Position numbers and translations under genes: made by a program. From JACQXM01 sp964569425 (lineage in GTDB: Bacteria > Planctomycetota > Phycisphaerae > UBA1845), in assembly GCA_964569425.1 (NCBI GenBank), contig CAZMVD010000008.1:3199-67198 (forward strand): DNA of 64,000 nt, in the 5' to 3' direction. The notes below the pieces were generated by a model. It was not told the DNA's origin. It ran no database searches and was given only the letters and a program-made list of their open reading frames with translations. Numbering within the stretch: the stretch's first letter is position 1; the number at the start of each line of letters is the position of its first letter. Positions 35,227 through 45,927 of the stretch are shown here, piece after piece.

Positions 35227-37065
35227 ATGCAAGCGTACGAGAAAGTGGAGAGACAGCACGGTCGTCGGCGGGCGGTGATTGCCGTGCAGATTGCCGTGAT
35301 CGGGGTGGTTCTTCTCGGGTTTGCGGCCCTGACCTTTGACGTCGGGGCGGTGTACAACGCACGGGCGGACCTTCAACGGACCGCCGACTCCGCGGCGCTG
35401 GCGGCGGCGTCTCAATTGTCGGACTTCGAGTTCGGGAATCCGCAGGAACTGGCGCGCGAGGCGGCACGAGAATACACTGAGCGCAACCGGGTGATGGGCA
35501 AACAGGTGACGCTCGATCCGGCCACCGACGTGGTGTTCGGAAGGGCGAGCCTCGATCCGGCAACCGGTCAATACGATTTTACGCCGACGGATATCCTGCC
35601 GGATGCGGTGCAGGTGCGGGTGCGGCACACCAACGACTCGCCGAACGGGGCGGTGTCGCTCTATTTTGCGCGCATATTCGGCAAGACTGGCACGCAGTTG
35701 TCGGCGGAGGCGCTGGCGATCATTGCGCCGCGGGACATCGCGATCGTGGCCGATCTGTCGGGTTCGCACAACGATGATAGCGAGCTGCGGAACTATCAGC
35801 TCACTGAAATCAACATGTTCGACGTGTGGAACGACCTTCCGGGCGGCGATGACGATATTCCGGCGTGCGAGGGTGTGGCCTGCGACAGCGGGCAGACCTG
35901 CGTGGGCGGGACGTGCATGTCCGCGGGTCCGGGCGCTCAGTCGGGTCCGACCTGGGGGGTGATGGATGACCTGGGATTCGGTACGGAGCCGATCACCACG
36001 TCGTACGATCCGACCACCGACCCGGGGCTCGTATACCTACCGTACAACCAGAACTGGTCGAACGCGCAAATCGAAAGCTTGCTGTTTGCCCGTGGTTACA
36101 ACGCGTCGGAAGTCAGCGCTTTGATGAGCAAGGCGAACGACTCCGGCGGGGCGTGGCCCTATCGCACGGCCGTGGCGCTGGGTCTGGCCGAGTGGAACAG
36201 CGGCATCGCCGGCGGACGCTGGACGACGACCGGCGGTTCGGGAGGCAACGGCAACACCGCGGTGGGCAGTTCGGAGCTGGTGTGGACGGAAGGGATTCTG
36301 AGTCGGTCGGCTTCTCAGTCGACCAGCATCTGGCTGGACTACATCAACAACTACGCCAACAAGACGACGACCTATATGTACGATGCCAATCCGGCGTTTC
36401 GATATCGGTTCGGCGTCAAGACATTTCTCAATTATTTGATGGAACGTCGCGCTGCGCATAATCAAACGCCTGAACTGGCCAATGTGCCTACGCAACCGAT
36501 GGAAGCGGTGAAGGACGCCGTGGGCTTCTTGACCGGACTGCTGGACAGTCTGGACACTGACGACCGGCTGTCGCTGGAGATTTATGGGACGACAGCGCGA
36601 CATGAAGTCGACCTGACCCACGATTATTTCGAGATCAGTGATCGGCTCCATGCCATGCAAGCTTCGCATTATGACTCGTACACGAATACCGGCGGGGGCA
36701 TCCAGAAGGCGGTGGCCGAGCTGACCGGGCCGCGAGCGCGAGGCTCTGCGCGCAAGGTGATTCTGCTGCTGACTGACGGCAACGCGAACTGCGACGCCTC
36801 GGGATCCTGCGGGTTGAAAGAGGACCATCTGGTGGGCGGAAACGAGTTCGCGTTGGCCGCTGCGCGAGATGCCGTGGCGCAGGGAATTCGCATCGTGGCG
36901 GTGAGCGTGGGTGCCGACGCCAATGCGGACTTGATGCGTCAGATAGCCGATATAGGCCAAGGCGAGCACTTCCACGCGGAAGGCTCGATCGCAGAGTACA
37001 GTCAGCAACTACGGGACATTTTCGAGCGTATTGGAGGTCGCCGATCAGTGGAGTTGATTCGCTGA
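35227..37065 (+). CDS. tadG: TadG-like protein with split VWA domain
   Basis: A 612-residue inner-membrane-anchored exported protein. The N-terminal TadG/Flp-like segment (AVIAVQIAVIGVVLLGFAAL, then DVGAVYNARADLQRTADSAAL) is typical of minor pilus components. A von Willebrand factor A domain follows with the MIDAS parts DLSGS (176-180), Thr488 (TNTGGG) and LLLTDG (Asp517). About 240 residues are inserted between the first MIDAS motif and the first VWA helix, including a Cys-rich loop (Cys214-Cys230). It may act as a tip adhesin or surface organiser. Spacing to neighbours is about 120 bases on each side. Confidence 0.85.
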   Translation: MQAYEKVERQHGRRRAVIAVQIAVIGVVLLGFAALTFDVGAVYNARADLQRTADSAALAAASQLSDFEFGNPQELAREAAREYTERNRVMGKQVTLDPATDVVFGRASLDPATGQYDFTPTDILPDAVQVRVRHTNDSPNGAVSLYFARIFGKTGTQLSAEALAIIAPRDIAIVADLSGSHNDDSELRNYQLTEINMFDVWNDLPGGDDDIPACEGVACDSGQTCVGGTCMSAGPGAQSGPTWGVMDDLGFGTEPITTSYDPTTDPGLVYLPYNQNWSNAQIESLLFARGYNASEVSALMSKANDSGGAWPYRTAVALGLAEWNSGIAGGRWTTTGGSGGNGNTAVGSSELVWTEGILSRSASQSTSIWLDYINNYANKTTTYMYDANPAFRYRFGVKTFLNYLMERRAAHNQTPELANVPTQPMEAVKDAVGFLTGLLDSLDTDDRLSLEIYGTTARHEVDLTHDYFEISDRLHAMQASHYDSYTNTGGGIQKAVAELTGPRARGSARKVILLLTDGNANCDASGSCGLKEDHLVGGNEFALAAARDAVAQGIRIVAVSVGADANADLMRQIADIGQGEHFHAEGSIAEYSQQLRDIFERIGGRRSVELIR

Positions 37066-37185
37066 CGGTGCCGTCGTTGACCCCGCGCGGCGCGGGACGC
37101 TCCGTCGGGCGGCTCGGCGACATGTAAGCCGCCAGCCGTGAGAGGGTTCCGGGCAGTTCGCCAGAAGGAGCGTTAACCGCGGCTC

Positions 37186-38376
37186 ATGGCGCAGGACGTC
37201 AAGTTTATTGTCTATAACGGGGAGGAGCAGCACGCGGCCCAGTTTCGCGCGCTGCTCCTCGCCTATGATAACGTGAAGATCGTCGCCGAGGTGGACGAAT
37301 CGGCGCTGCTATCGCAGGCGGTCCGGCAGTTTCCGGTCGACGTGGTTTTCGCCAATCTGGACCCCGCGCCGGAGGCGGTGCTGCCGGCGTTGTCGGAGTT
37401 ATTGGCCGCCGCACCCCACCTGACCATTTTCGCCACCAGCGAAGCCACCGATGGTCCATTGATCCTGAAGATCATGCGACTGGGCGTGCGCGAGTTTCTT
37501 CCCAAGCCGATCGACGCCGGCGCCCTTTCGGAAGCCCTTCAGAAATTGCTGGCCCATCGCAGCGAATCGGTTTCGATGGGAACGCTGATCACGGTGATGG
37601 GCGCGGCGGGCGGGGTCGGCGCATCAATGCTGGGTACAAACCTGGCGGTGGAACTGGCCGCACTGGCCAAGGGACAGGTGACCATTGTCGATTTGGACTA
37701 CCGTTTCGGCCAGGTGGCGACGCTGCTCGACGTGGAACCGACCTATACGGTTGCGGACCTTTGCAATACCCCAGAGCAACTGGAAGCCAGCGTTGTCGAG
37801 CGTGCGCTGGTCAAGCACAGCAGCGGGGTGCAGGTTTTGAGCCGTCCGGCGAGTTTTGCGCAGGCGGACACGATTACCGCGGCATCGTGCGTGGGTTTGT
37901 TATCGTCCCTGCTGCAAATGAATGAATACGTGGTGGTGGATGGTCCGATACGCTCTGACCTGAGCGCCAAGTCGGTTCTGGATCTTTCCGACGTGCACTT
38001 GCTGATGGTTCAGTTGCTGGTGCCGACGGTGCGAAACGCGGCACGAATTCTGGAGGGGATGCGCGACGGCGGCTTCAACCTTGACCGAGTCCGCCTGGTG
38101 TGTAACCGCACGGGGCGCGAATCGGCGTCGCTTTCGGTGGATGACGTTGCGGAGACGCTCAATCTCAAGCCGTTTGCGTGCATTCCGGACGACTGGCCCA
38201 CGGTCAGCGGGATAATGAACCTCGGGGAGACGCTGGCGAGCCAGGGTCCGAAAAGCAAGGTTCGTCAAGCGGTGCGTGAATTGGCCGAGCGGCTGCATCA
38301 GCCGCCCGCGGGGTCCGATGATAAGGATACGAAGAAATCCGGCGGGTTGATCGGGCGGATCTTTTCCCATTCGTAA
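37186..38376 (+). CDS. cpaE: Pilus assembly ATPase-like protein CpaE/TadZ
   Basis: 396 residues: an N-terminal receiver-like domain lacking the usual phosphoacceptor context (residues 1-125), then a MinD/ParA-like domain. The deviant Walker A reads GAAGGVGASMLGTNLA, without the signature Lys before Ser, as in other CpaE/TadZ proteins. VTIVDLDYRFGQVATLL is the Walker A' Asp region. It positions the pilus machine, usually at a pole. Confidence 0.92.
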   Translation: MAQDVKFIVYNGEEQHAAQFRALLLAYDNVKIVAEVDESALLSQAVRQFPVDVVFANLDPAPEAVLPALSELLAAAPHLTIFATSEATDGPLILKIMRLGVREFLPKPIDAGALSEALQKLLAHRSESVSMGTLITVMGAAGGVGASMLGTNLAVELAALAKGQVTIVDLDYRFGQVATLLDVEPTYTVADLCNTPEQLEASVVERALVKHSSGVQVLSRPASFAQADTITAASCVGLLSSLLQMNEYVVVDGPIRSDLSAKSVLDLSDVHLLMVQLLVPTVRNAARILEGMRDGGFNLDRVRLVCNRTGRESASLSVDDVAETLNLKPFACIPDDWPTVSGIMNLGETLASQGPKSKVRQAVRELAERLHQPPAGSDDKDTKKSGGLIGRIFSHS

Positions 38377-38493
38377 GCGCGCAGCCCATGACGCATGGAT
38401 CGGCGCCTGCGGCCGGTGCAAGCGGGAATCAATGGCGCGCCGAGGCATGGCCTTCGGGGTCTACGGGAACACCAGCGGGGGAATGAATACGTT

Positions 38494-39942
<1,449 letters not shown>

Positions 39943-39966
39943 GCGCTACCGCGGAAGGACTGTCGT

Positions 39967-41001
39967 ATGTCACCGATATTCGCTGAGACCACGATCGCCG
40001 CACCGACGGCGGTGCTGCTGCAAGCCGGGGCGGGGGGCATGGCGGTCTATGCACTTCCCGTCATCGGATCGATGCTGCTCTTTTATGGCATCTACCAGGT
40101 GGTGGTGGAGTCGCGGACCTCCAGCCGCCAACGGATGCAGGACCGGTTGCACGGCAAGCGGGCCAAGTCGGACAAGCCGACCGTCGATTCCATTCTTCGT
40201 CGCGGCGCGCTGGGACATTCGAAGAGCCTCGCCGATTCGCTGATGGGCGGATTGAGCGTTGTTCCCAAGGTACAGGTGCTGCTGGACCAGGCGGACGTGC
40301 ACTGGTCGGCGGCGCAGGTGATGCTGAATCTCGCGGCGGGGGCGCTGCTGGCGAGTGTGGCCCTGTTTGCGCTGGGGATCAATCTCCTGGTCGCCGTGGG
40401 TTGCGGTCTGGCGGTCATCGGTCTGCCGCTGATCGTCCTCAATTTCATTCGCCGGCGGCGGATGATGAAACTTACCAGTCAGCTTCCGGACGTTTTCGAC
40501 ATGATGGGTCAGGCTTTGCGTGCGGGGCATTCGCTGGGCGGCGCCGTGCAGAACATCTATGAACAGATGCCACCGCCGATCGCCACTGAATTTGCCAAGG
40601 TGTATCACGAGCAGAACCTCGGCGTGAAGATCGAGGACGCGCTTCAATCCATGGCCAACCGGGTCGACTCGCTTGACGTTCGATTCTTCGTTACCGCGGT
40701 CATCATCCAGCGCCAAACCGGCGGCGACCTGGCGGAAGTGCTTGATAACATCAGCAGTGTCATTCGCGAGCGCATCGAACTCGCCGGTCTGGTCCGCGGA
40801 CTGACGGCCGAGGGCCGATTGTCGGGGTGGGTGCTGTTCTCGCTCCCCCTGGCGGTCTTTCTGGCGATGTTGCAGCTCAACCCCGATTACGCCAGCGTGT
40901 TGCTGGAGGATCCCAAGGGGCAGTTGATGCTGATGGTCGCTGCCGGGATGCAGTTGATGGGCATCGCGATGATCCGCTGGATCGTCAATATCAAAGTGTA
41001 G
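39967..41001 (+). CDS. tadB: Tad membrane platform protein TadB
   Basis: A 344-residue type II secretion F-domain protein. Hydrophobic segments lie near residues 25-42, 118-155 and 285-310 plus the C-terminus. The T2SF motif appears as QLPDVFDMMGQALRAGHSLGGAVQ and FFVTAVIIQRQTGGDLAEVLDN. With TadC it forms the inner-membrane platform turned by CpaF. It starts 24 bases after cpaF. Confidence 0.92.
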   Translation: MSPIFAETTIAAPTAVLLQAGAGGMAVYALPVIGSMLLFYGIYQVVVESRTSSRQRMQDRLHGKRAKSDKPTVDSILRRGALGHSKSLADSLMGGLSVVPKVQVLLDQADVHWSAAQVMLNLAAGALLASVALFALGINLLVAVGCGLAVIGLPLIVLNFIRRRRMMKLTSQLPDVFDMMGQALRAGHSLGGAVQNIYEQMPPPIATEFAKVYHEQNLGVKIEDALQSMANRVDSLDVRFFVTAVIIQRQTGGDLAEVLDNISSVIRERIELAGLVRGLTAEGRLSGWVLFSLPLAVFLAMLQLNPDYASVLLEDPKGQLMLMVAAGMQLMGIAMIRWIVNIKV

Positions 41002-41178
41002 GTCGTGAACGAAAGTCATTGCGAACTCGCGCCTTCTGATTTCAAGGGGTCCATCGGACCCAAGATTGCGGAGCCCGGCCGTCATGCGGGTTCGCCATGG
41101 CGGGCGGCTATTGCGGCGACGCCGGGGCCAGCGGTCGGGGGCGCGTCCTTCTGCGCGGTAGAGCGGAGTAACTGAACC

Positions 41179-42117
41179 ATGACCAGCGTGTACCTCATTG
41201 CCTTGATGCTGGCCGGCGCCGTGGGCCTCGTGATCTACGCCCTGCTTCCGAAGAAGAACTCGGAAGAGGACACGATCAAGCGGCGTATGACCGGACGCAG
41301 CGCCCAGCAGAACGTGGCCAACATCCGGCAGCAGGCCAAGGAGTCGGTGGCTAAGCGGGTGATGCAGTCCGTTGCGCCTATCGCCGTGCGCCCCGTGATG
41401 GTCACCAGCGCTGAGGAAATGTCGAAGCTGCGCATGAAGCTGGCCAATGCGGGCTTCCGCGGTGAGGGTGTGGCGACGACGTTCCTGGCGTCCAAGACGG
41501 TCATGGCGATCTGCCTGGCGATCATCGGGGCGATTTACGCCTGGTCGAAGGGTCAGCCGCTGCTGGATGGGATGGGTTCCACGCTGATCGGTGCGGGTGT
41601 GGGTTTTATGGCGCCGAACGTGTGGCTGAAGATGGCGATGCAGAAGCGGCAGGACCTGGTCCGCAAGGGTCTGCCCGACACGCTCGACATGCTGGTGATT
41701 TCCGTGGAATCGGGCCTGGGTCTTGACGCTGCGTTTCAGCGTGTCGGCGATGAGATGAAGGGCGTTCACCCGGCACTGGCGGAGGACCTTCAACTGGTCA
41801 CGTTGGAATCACAGATGGGCATTCCACGGTCTGAAGCGCTGGCCAACTTTGCGACCCGCGCGGGCATTGAAGAGGCGCGATCGCTGGTGGGCGTGGTCAA
41901 CCAGGCGGAACGCTTCGGAACAAGTATCGCCAGCGCGCTGCGGCGGCAGTCGGAAGCCTTGCGCGTCAAACGGCGCCAGGCGGCTGAAGAGCGTGCCCAG
42001 AAGACCACGGTCAAGCTGATGATGCCGCTGATTCTCTTCATTTTTCCCGCGATTCTGGTCGTGCTCGCGGGGCCGGCGGCGTTGCAGATGATCGAAACGC
42101 TCGGCGGCAATTTCTAG
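41179..42117 (+). CDS. tadC: Tad membrane platform protein TadC
   Basis: A 312-residue T2SF-domain protein, the partner of TadB. It shows one N-terminal helix (VYLIALMLAGAVGLVIYALL), a middle pair of helices, the F-domain (GLPDTLDMLVISVESGLGLDAAFQRVG, given as one run of adjoining short motifs) and EAERFGTSIASAL-like QAERFGTSIASALRRQSE, and a C-terminal helix. It is the last recognised gene of the Tad locus; 177 bases separate it from tadB. Confidence 0.92.
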   Translation: MTSVYLIALMLAGAVGLVIYALLPKKNSEEDTIKRRMTGRSAQQNVANIRQQAKESVAKRVMQSVAPIAVRPVMVTSAEEMSKLRMKLANAGFRGEGVATTFLASKTVMAICLAIIGAIYAWSKGQPLLDGMGSTLIGAGVGFMAPNVWLKMAMQKRQDLVRKGLPDTLDMLVISVESGLGLDAAFQRVGDEMKGVHPALAEDLQLVTLESQMGIPRSEALANFATRAGIEEARSLVGVVNQAERFGTSIASALRRQSEALRVKRRQAAEERAQKTTVKLMMPLILFIFPAILVVLAGPAALQMIETLGGNF

Positions 42118-42374
42118 GAACCTCATTGGGTCATCACGTCAGCACCTGACCCGGCGAACGTTTGCCCTGGCGAATTCGGCTGGGTACATGCGGGGAATGC
42201 GCGCGGCGCCACCAAGTCCGGGTTGACCCCACTACGTCCGGTGCCTTAGGCTCTTCATCATTCAGGAAGTTCGCGGCGTGCGCACCCACCCGATCCTTCG
42301 GAAGCGCGGTGGATCGAGCGGCTGCCGCGGTCACTATTTCCTGGCAGATGGCGGCGGGCCGAGGGAGTGAAGCC

Positions 42375-43022
42375 ATGAGTGTAGTCGAGCAGGTGCTGGT
42401 CGTGGAGCGCAATGTCTTCGACCGGGTGGGCAGTTTCCAGGGGATTCAATTCTCTATTGATGCCTATCTCGACGCGTTTTTCGCCGCGGGGGTGCTTCGG
42501 TTCATGCCGCGGCCGCAGGCGGAAGAAGACCCGGCGTTCAAGCAGATCATACCCTATGTGCTCATGACCGACGGCGAGACGTACCTTACCTATGTGCGGG
42601 GACGCAAAGCGGGCGAGCAGCGTCTGGTCGGACGGCGTTCGCTGGGGATCGGCGGGCACATCAACCCGGCGGACGATTTGCCCCTTTTTGACGCCGACTA
42701 TCGTGCGGCCTATCGGGCGGCGGTGGAACGTGAGGTGGCCGAGGAGGTGGTCGTTGAGTCCGCGCCACCCGACCGCATGGTGGCGTTGCTGAACGATGAT
42801 TCCACGCCGGTGGGCCGCGTGCACCTGGGCATTGTGCATTATTGGCGATTTGCGCGGCTCAGCGTTCGCAAGCGCGAGCAAGTCATTACTCAACTTTCGT
42901 TCCTGACGCTGCCGGAGCTTGGTGCAGTGCGCGATTCGCTGGAGTCGTGGTCGCAGTTGTGTCTCGATCATCTCGACCGACTGGCGCAGGCCGCGGCGCC
43001 GCGGCTATGCGGGACTTCCTGA
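42375..43022 (+). CDS. NUDIX-like hydrolase / phosphoesterase
   Basis: A 215-residue soluble protein. The central part has SLGIGGHINPADD followed after an insert by AAVEREVAEEVVV, a NUDIX-like box in which the R-E-x-x-E-E core binds the metal; the Gly-to-box spacing is longer than the classical Gx5Ex7REUXEEXGU. The N-terminus (VLVVERNVFDRVGSFQG, PRPQAEEDPAFKQIIPYV) matches a family often annotated as phosphoesterase in other phyla. The substrate is unknown. GGGAG lies 7 nt before the ATG. It ends 70 bases from the convergent propeller gene. Confidence 0.75.
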   Translation: MSVVEQVLVVERNVFDRVGSFQGIQFSIDAYLDAFFAAGVLRFMPRPQAEEDPAFKQIIPYVLMTDGETYLTYVRGRKAGEQRLVGRRSLGIGGHINPADDLPLFDADYRAAYRAAVEREVAEEVVVESAPPDRMVALLNDDSTPVGRVHLGIVHYWRFARLSVRKREQVITQLSFLTLPELGAVRDSLESWSQLCLDHLDRLAQAAAPRLCGTS

Positions 43023-43092
43023 CCCTCCGGTGCACCCGGGGGGTTGCCCGTGGCTACACAAAGCGCGGGCGGGACGCGCGGCGTGCGGTGCG

Positions 43093-44208
43093 TCAGTGGA
43101 AGTCCTCCGGCAGGCGGAAATCGGCGATGAATACCTGGGGATGCTCCAAGCCGCCGCGGCGCGATGTCCACATCAACATTCGCCCATCGGGGCTGAAGAC
43201 GGGCAGGCCGTCGAACGCGGGGTCGGTGGTGATGCGCACCATGGACTCCGGCGTGGGCGCCGGTTTCGCAGTGTCGCCTTGTGGCACTTTCATCAGGTAG
43301 AGGTCGTAATTTGGTTTTTCGCCGCGGGCCCGGAGTGAATGATCGGCCTGGGTGAAGATGAAACTTTTCCCGGAGGGGTGCCAGAAGGGGCACCAGTTGA
43401 ACAGTTCGTTGTCGGTCAGGGCGCGGTCGTGGCTGGCGTCGGCGCCGACAAGGCGAATCTGGAGGTTCTGCTTGCCGTCGTTGCGGCGGTCGCCGCGGTA
43501 AAGAATGGACCTGCCATCGGGTGAGAAGAATGGTCCGCCGTCGTAGCCCTTGCCGTGGGTGATGCGTCGCTGGTCGGAGCCGTCGGCGTTCATGACATAG
43601 ATTTCCAGGTCGCCATCGCGTTGGGAGGTAAAGACGATGAATCGACCGTCGGCGGAGTAGGAGCCCTCGGCGTCGTAGCCCGGCGCGTCGGTCAGCCGCT
43701 TAAGATTGGCGCCGTCTGGGTCGGCCTCGAAGATGTCCATGTGGGCGTTGAAGTCCCATTCGTACCCCTTTTTTGGCGACGTTTCTTTGGGCTTGTCGAG
43801 ATCGGGGTCAAGGTGGCTGGAGGCGAAGATGATCTTCTTGCCGTCGGGTCGGTAATAGGCGCAGGTGCAGGCGCCTTTGCCGGTGCTGACCATCCGCGGT
43901 TCGCCGCCCTTGAGGTTCATCGTGTAGATCTGGTAGTCCGTCTGGCCGATCGGCGTGGCCTGGAAGATGATGTCCTTGCCGTCGGGTGAGAAATAGGCTT
44001 CACCCGCGTTGTGGAAACCCATGTCGCGGGTGGTGATCTGACGGATATTGGAAAGGTAGCGTGCTTCGGGGCCCGCGGCGTCGGCGGGAGGCGCCGTTTG
44101 TGCCTGGAGCGGCGCGCTCCCGGCGGCCCAAAGCGACAAGACGGCCAAAGTCGAGCCTGTCAGGGCGCGGTTGATCGATGAAGAAAGGGTACGGTGCATG
44201 CTGACCAT
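43093..44208 (-). CDS. TolB-like PD40 beta-propeller protein
   Basis: A 371-residue exported protein: signal peptide (residues 1-36, ending PLQAQ), then six or seven PD40/WD40-like repeats with the S-P-D-G-x-x-I/L motif (YFSPDGKDIIF, YRPDGKKIIFAS, YSADGRFIVFTS, FFSPDGRSILYRG, WHPSGKSFIFTQ, VFSPDGRMLMWTS). It is a periplasmic or surface propeller that may bind sugars or proteins. It lacks the TolB N-terminal domain. Very good AGGAGAG upstream. Confidence 0.82.
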   Translation of the reverse strand: MVSMHRTLSSSINRALTGSTLAVLSLWAAGSAPLQAQTAPPADAAGPEARYLSNIRQITTRDMGFHNAGEAYFSPDGKDIIFQATPIGQTDYQIYTMNLKGGEPRMVSTGKGACTCAYYRPDGKKIIFASSHLDPDLDKPKETSPKKGYEWDFNAHMDIFEADPDGANLKRLTDAPGYDAEGSYSADGRFIVFTSQRDGDLEIYVMNADGSDQRRITHGKGYDGGPFFSPDGRSILYRGDRRNDGKQNLQIRLVGADASHDRALTDNELFNWCPFWHPSGKSFIFTQADHSLRARGEKPNYDLYLMKVPQGDTAKPAPTPESMVRITTDPAFDGLPVFSPDGRMLMWTSRRGGLEHPQVFIADFRLPEDFH

Positions 44209-44313
44209 GCCGTGCTCTCCTGAAAAGGGAATATCCTCCGGGGTAACCGATACTGCCGCCGAGCACGCTATGCGACGTTGGCGAGGCGCACAAGTCGCCC
44301 ACGGGCAGTGCGC

Positions 44314-45879
44314 TTACTTCGCCCGGTCAAACCGCACGTCCGTATCGCCCAAGGCAAACGCAATCACGATGGCCGCCACACCTTCCGCAGAGGTTTCGAA
44401 TCGACCCAGTTCCTGCTGATTCTCTCCGACCAGGACGGAGAATCGATTTTTACCCTCCGGCGAGAGCATCAGGGGAAGGGTCCCGACGCGCGCGGAAAGG
44501 CGATTGTCGGATCGTTCCACGACGACGGTGCCCCACACGGGGTTCGTGTAGTTGCCCGCATAATCGGCGATCGGGAGCGAAAGGGCTTCCTGGGTGACCG
44601 GATTCTGCTCGTAGTGAGTTACTTGTTCCTGTTGTTGTTTCATCCTGCCTTTGGTGCGCTGGGCGATTTCCGGGATGATGTCGGCGCCTTCGAGCTTGAG
44701 CAGCCGGTCGTAGACGTCCCCCGCGACAATGATGGGCAATGGGAAGGACGCATTTGCAACCGCGGCCACGCCGATCTTGTGTTGCGGCATGAAGGAAATG
44801 TGCGCCGCTGCACCGGTGTAGCCACCGCCGTGCTCGATCCGTGGTACCTGCTTGTAAAGGCCGATCGTCCAGCCGAGTCCGTAACCCTCGCGCATGCTGT
44901 TGGGTAGGAATTCCTCGGGCTTGGCCATTCTGGACTGCAAGCGCTGCATTTCCAGGATCCACTTTTCGGGCAAGACGTTGCGGTCGCCGACCTTGCCGCC
45001 GTTCAAGTTCAGGATGAGCCATTTCGACAAGTCGTTGATCGACGCGCCCAGGCCGCCCGCGGCGTGCATGGTTTCGTCGAACTTGCGAACGGTCGCGGGC
45101 ACCGGCCGGTTGTTTTTCAATACGCAGGGTATGCCGGCGTCTGGGTCGCCGTACATTCGGCTGGCGGATGGGGTGGTGCGCGTCATGCCGGCGGGCTTCA
45201 GGACGCGTTCGGTCAACACATCCCTCCACGGTTTTTCCTCCACCGCCTCCAACACGCGGCCTGCCAGCGTGTAATGAAGGTTGGAGTAGGCGAATGAGCC
45301 GCGGATGGTGGCGGCCGGGAGCCACTGGTAGTACCTATCCTCGGTGATTTCCCCTGAGAAGGCATCGAGGAAGACGATGGGCTGACTGTTAATGCCCTTG
45401 GCGTGGGAGAGCAGGTCACGGATGGTCAGTGTCTGGGTCAGCGAGGGATCGGAGAGTTCGAACCGGGGAAGATAGCGCTTCACCGGTGCGTCGAGGTCGA
45501 CTTTTCCTTCCTCTACGAGCGACAACATGGCCATGGCGACGAATGACTTGGTGCAGGACGCGATGTAGAAGATCGTATCGGGCGTGACCGGCAGGTGGTT
45601 TTGGGGATCGCGCTCGCCAAACGCGGCGGTGTAGATTACGTCATTACCGCGGACGACGGTGACGGCCAATCCGGGCACGCCCATTTCCTTCATGGCGGCT
45701 TCCCACCGTTGCGGCAGGCCTTCGAACTCGGGGGGAAGGGTGGACGGCGGCGCTGCCTGCGCCGTCGCATCAGGCTTCGCCCCTTTCGTCTGGGGCCACG
45801 CCGGCGCCGCGCTGCCCCACGCGGCGAGGATTAATGTTCCATACACCGGGAACTTTGAGTGTTGCTGCACCATGTTCAT
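44314..45879 (-). CDS. Serine beta-lactamase-fold hydrolase (class C/esterase-like)
   Basis: A 521-residue exported protein with signal peptide (to about residue 30). The nucleophile motif is Ser108-Cys-Thr-Lys111 (IASCTKSF), the second motif Tyr-Ser-Asn (AYSNLHY), and the third position is the His-Gly-Gly of EHGGGYTGA instead of K-T-G. This is typical of the beta-lactamase-related esterase and D-aminopeptidase group, so antibiotic hydrolysis is not implied. About 100 residues form a C-terminal beta-barrel-like domain. AAGGA favours the ATG at 45879. Confidence 0.82.
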   Translation of the reverse strand: MNMVQQHSKFPVYGTLILAAWGSAAPAWPQTKGAKPDATAQAAPPSTLPPEFEGLPQRWEAAMKEMGVPGLAVTVVRGNDVIYTAAFGERDPQNHLPVTPDTIFYIASCTKSFVAMAMLSLVEEGKVDLDAPVKRYLPRFELSDPSLTQTLTIRDLLSHAKGINSQPIVFLDAFSGEITEDRYYQWLPAATIRGSFAYSNLHYTLAGRVLEAVEEKPWRDVLTERVLKPAGMTRTTPSASRMYGDPDAGIPCVLKNNRPVPATVRKFDETMHAAGGLGASINDLSKWLILNLNGGKVGDRNVLPEKWILEMQRLQSRMAKPEEFLPNSMREGYGLGWTIGLYKQVPRIEHGGGYTGAAAHISFMPQHKIGVAAVANASFPLPIIVAGDVYDRLLKLEGADIIPEIAQRTKGRMKQQQEQVTHYEQNPVTQEALSLPIADYAGNYTNPVWGTVVVERSDNRLSARVGTLPLMLSPEGKNRFSVLVGENQQELGRFETSAEGVAAIVIAFALGDTDVRFDRAK

Positions 45880-45927
45880 TTGCATTCCTTTCGAGGTATT
45901 GAACCGTTTGACATCAACTCACTGTGT

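Noticed and set aside
39970..41793. 607-codon open frame antisense to tadB/tadC
   Set aside because: His/Arg-rich shadow of two genes with clear T2SF domains.
44314..45879. Antibiotic-resistance beta-lactamase
   Set aside because: The KTG motif is replaced by HGG and the protein is long, which fits an esterase or peptidase relative.
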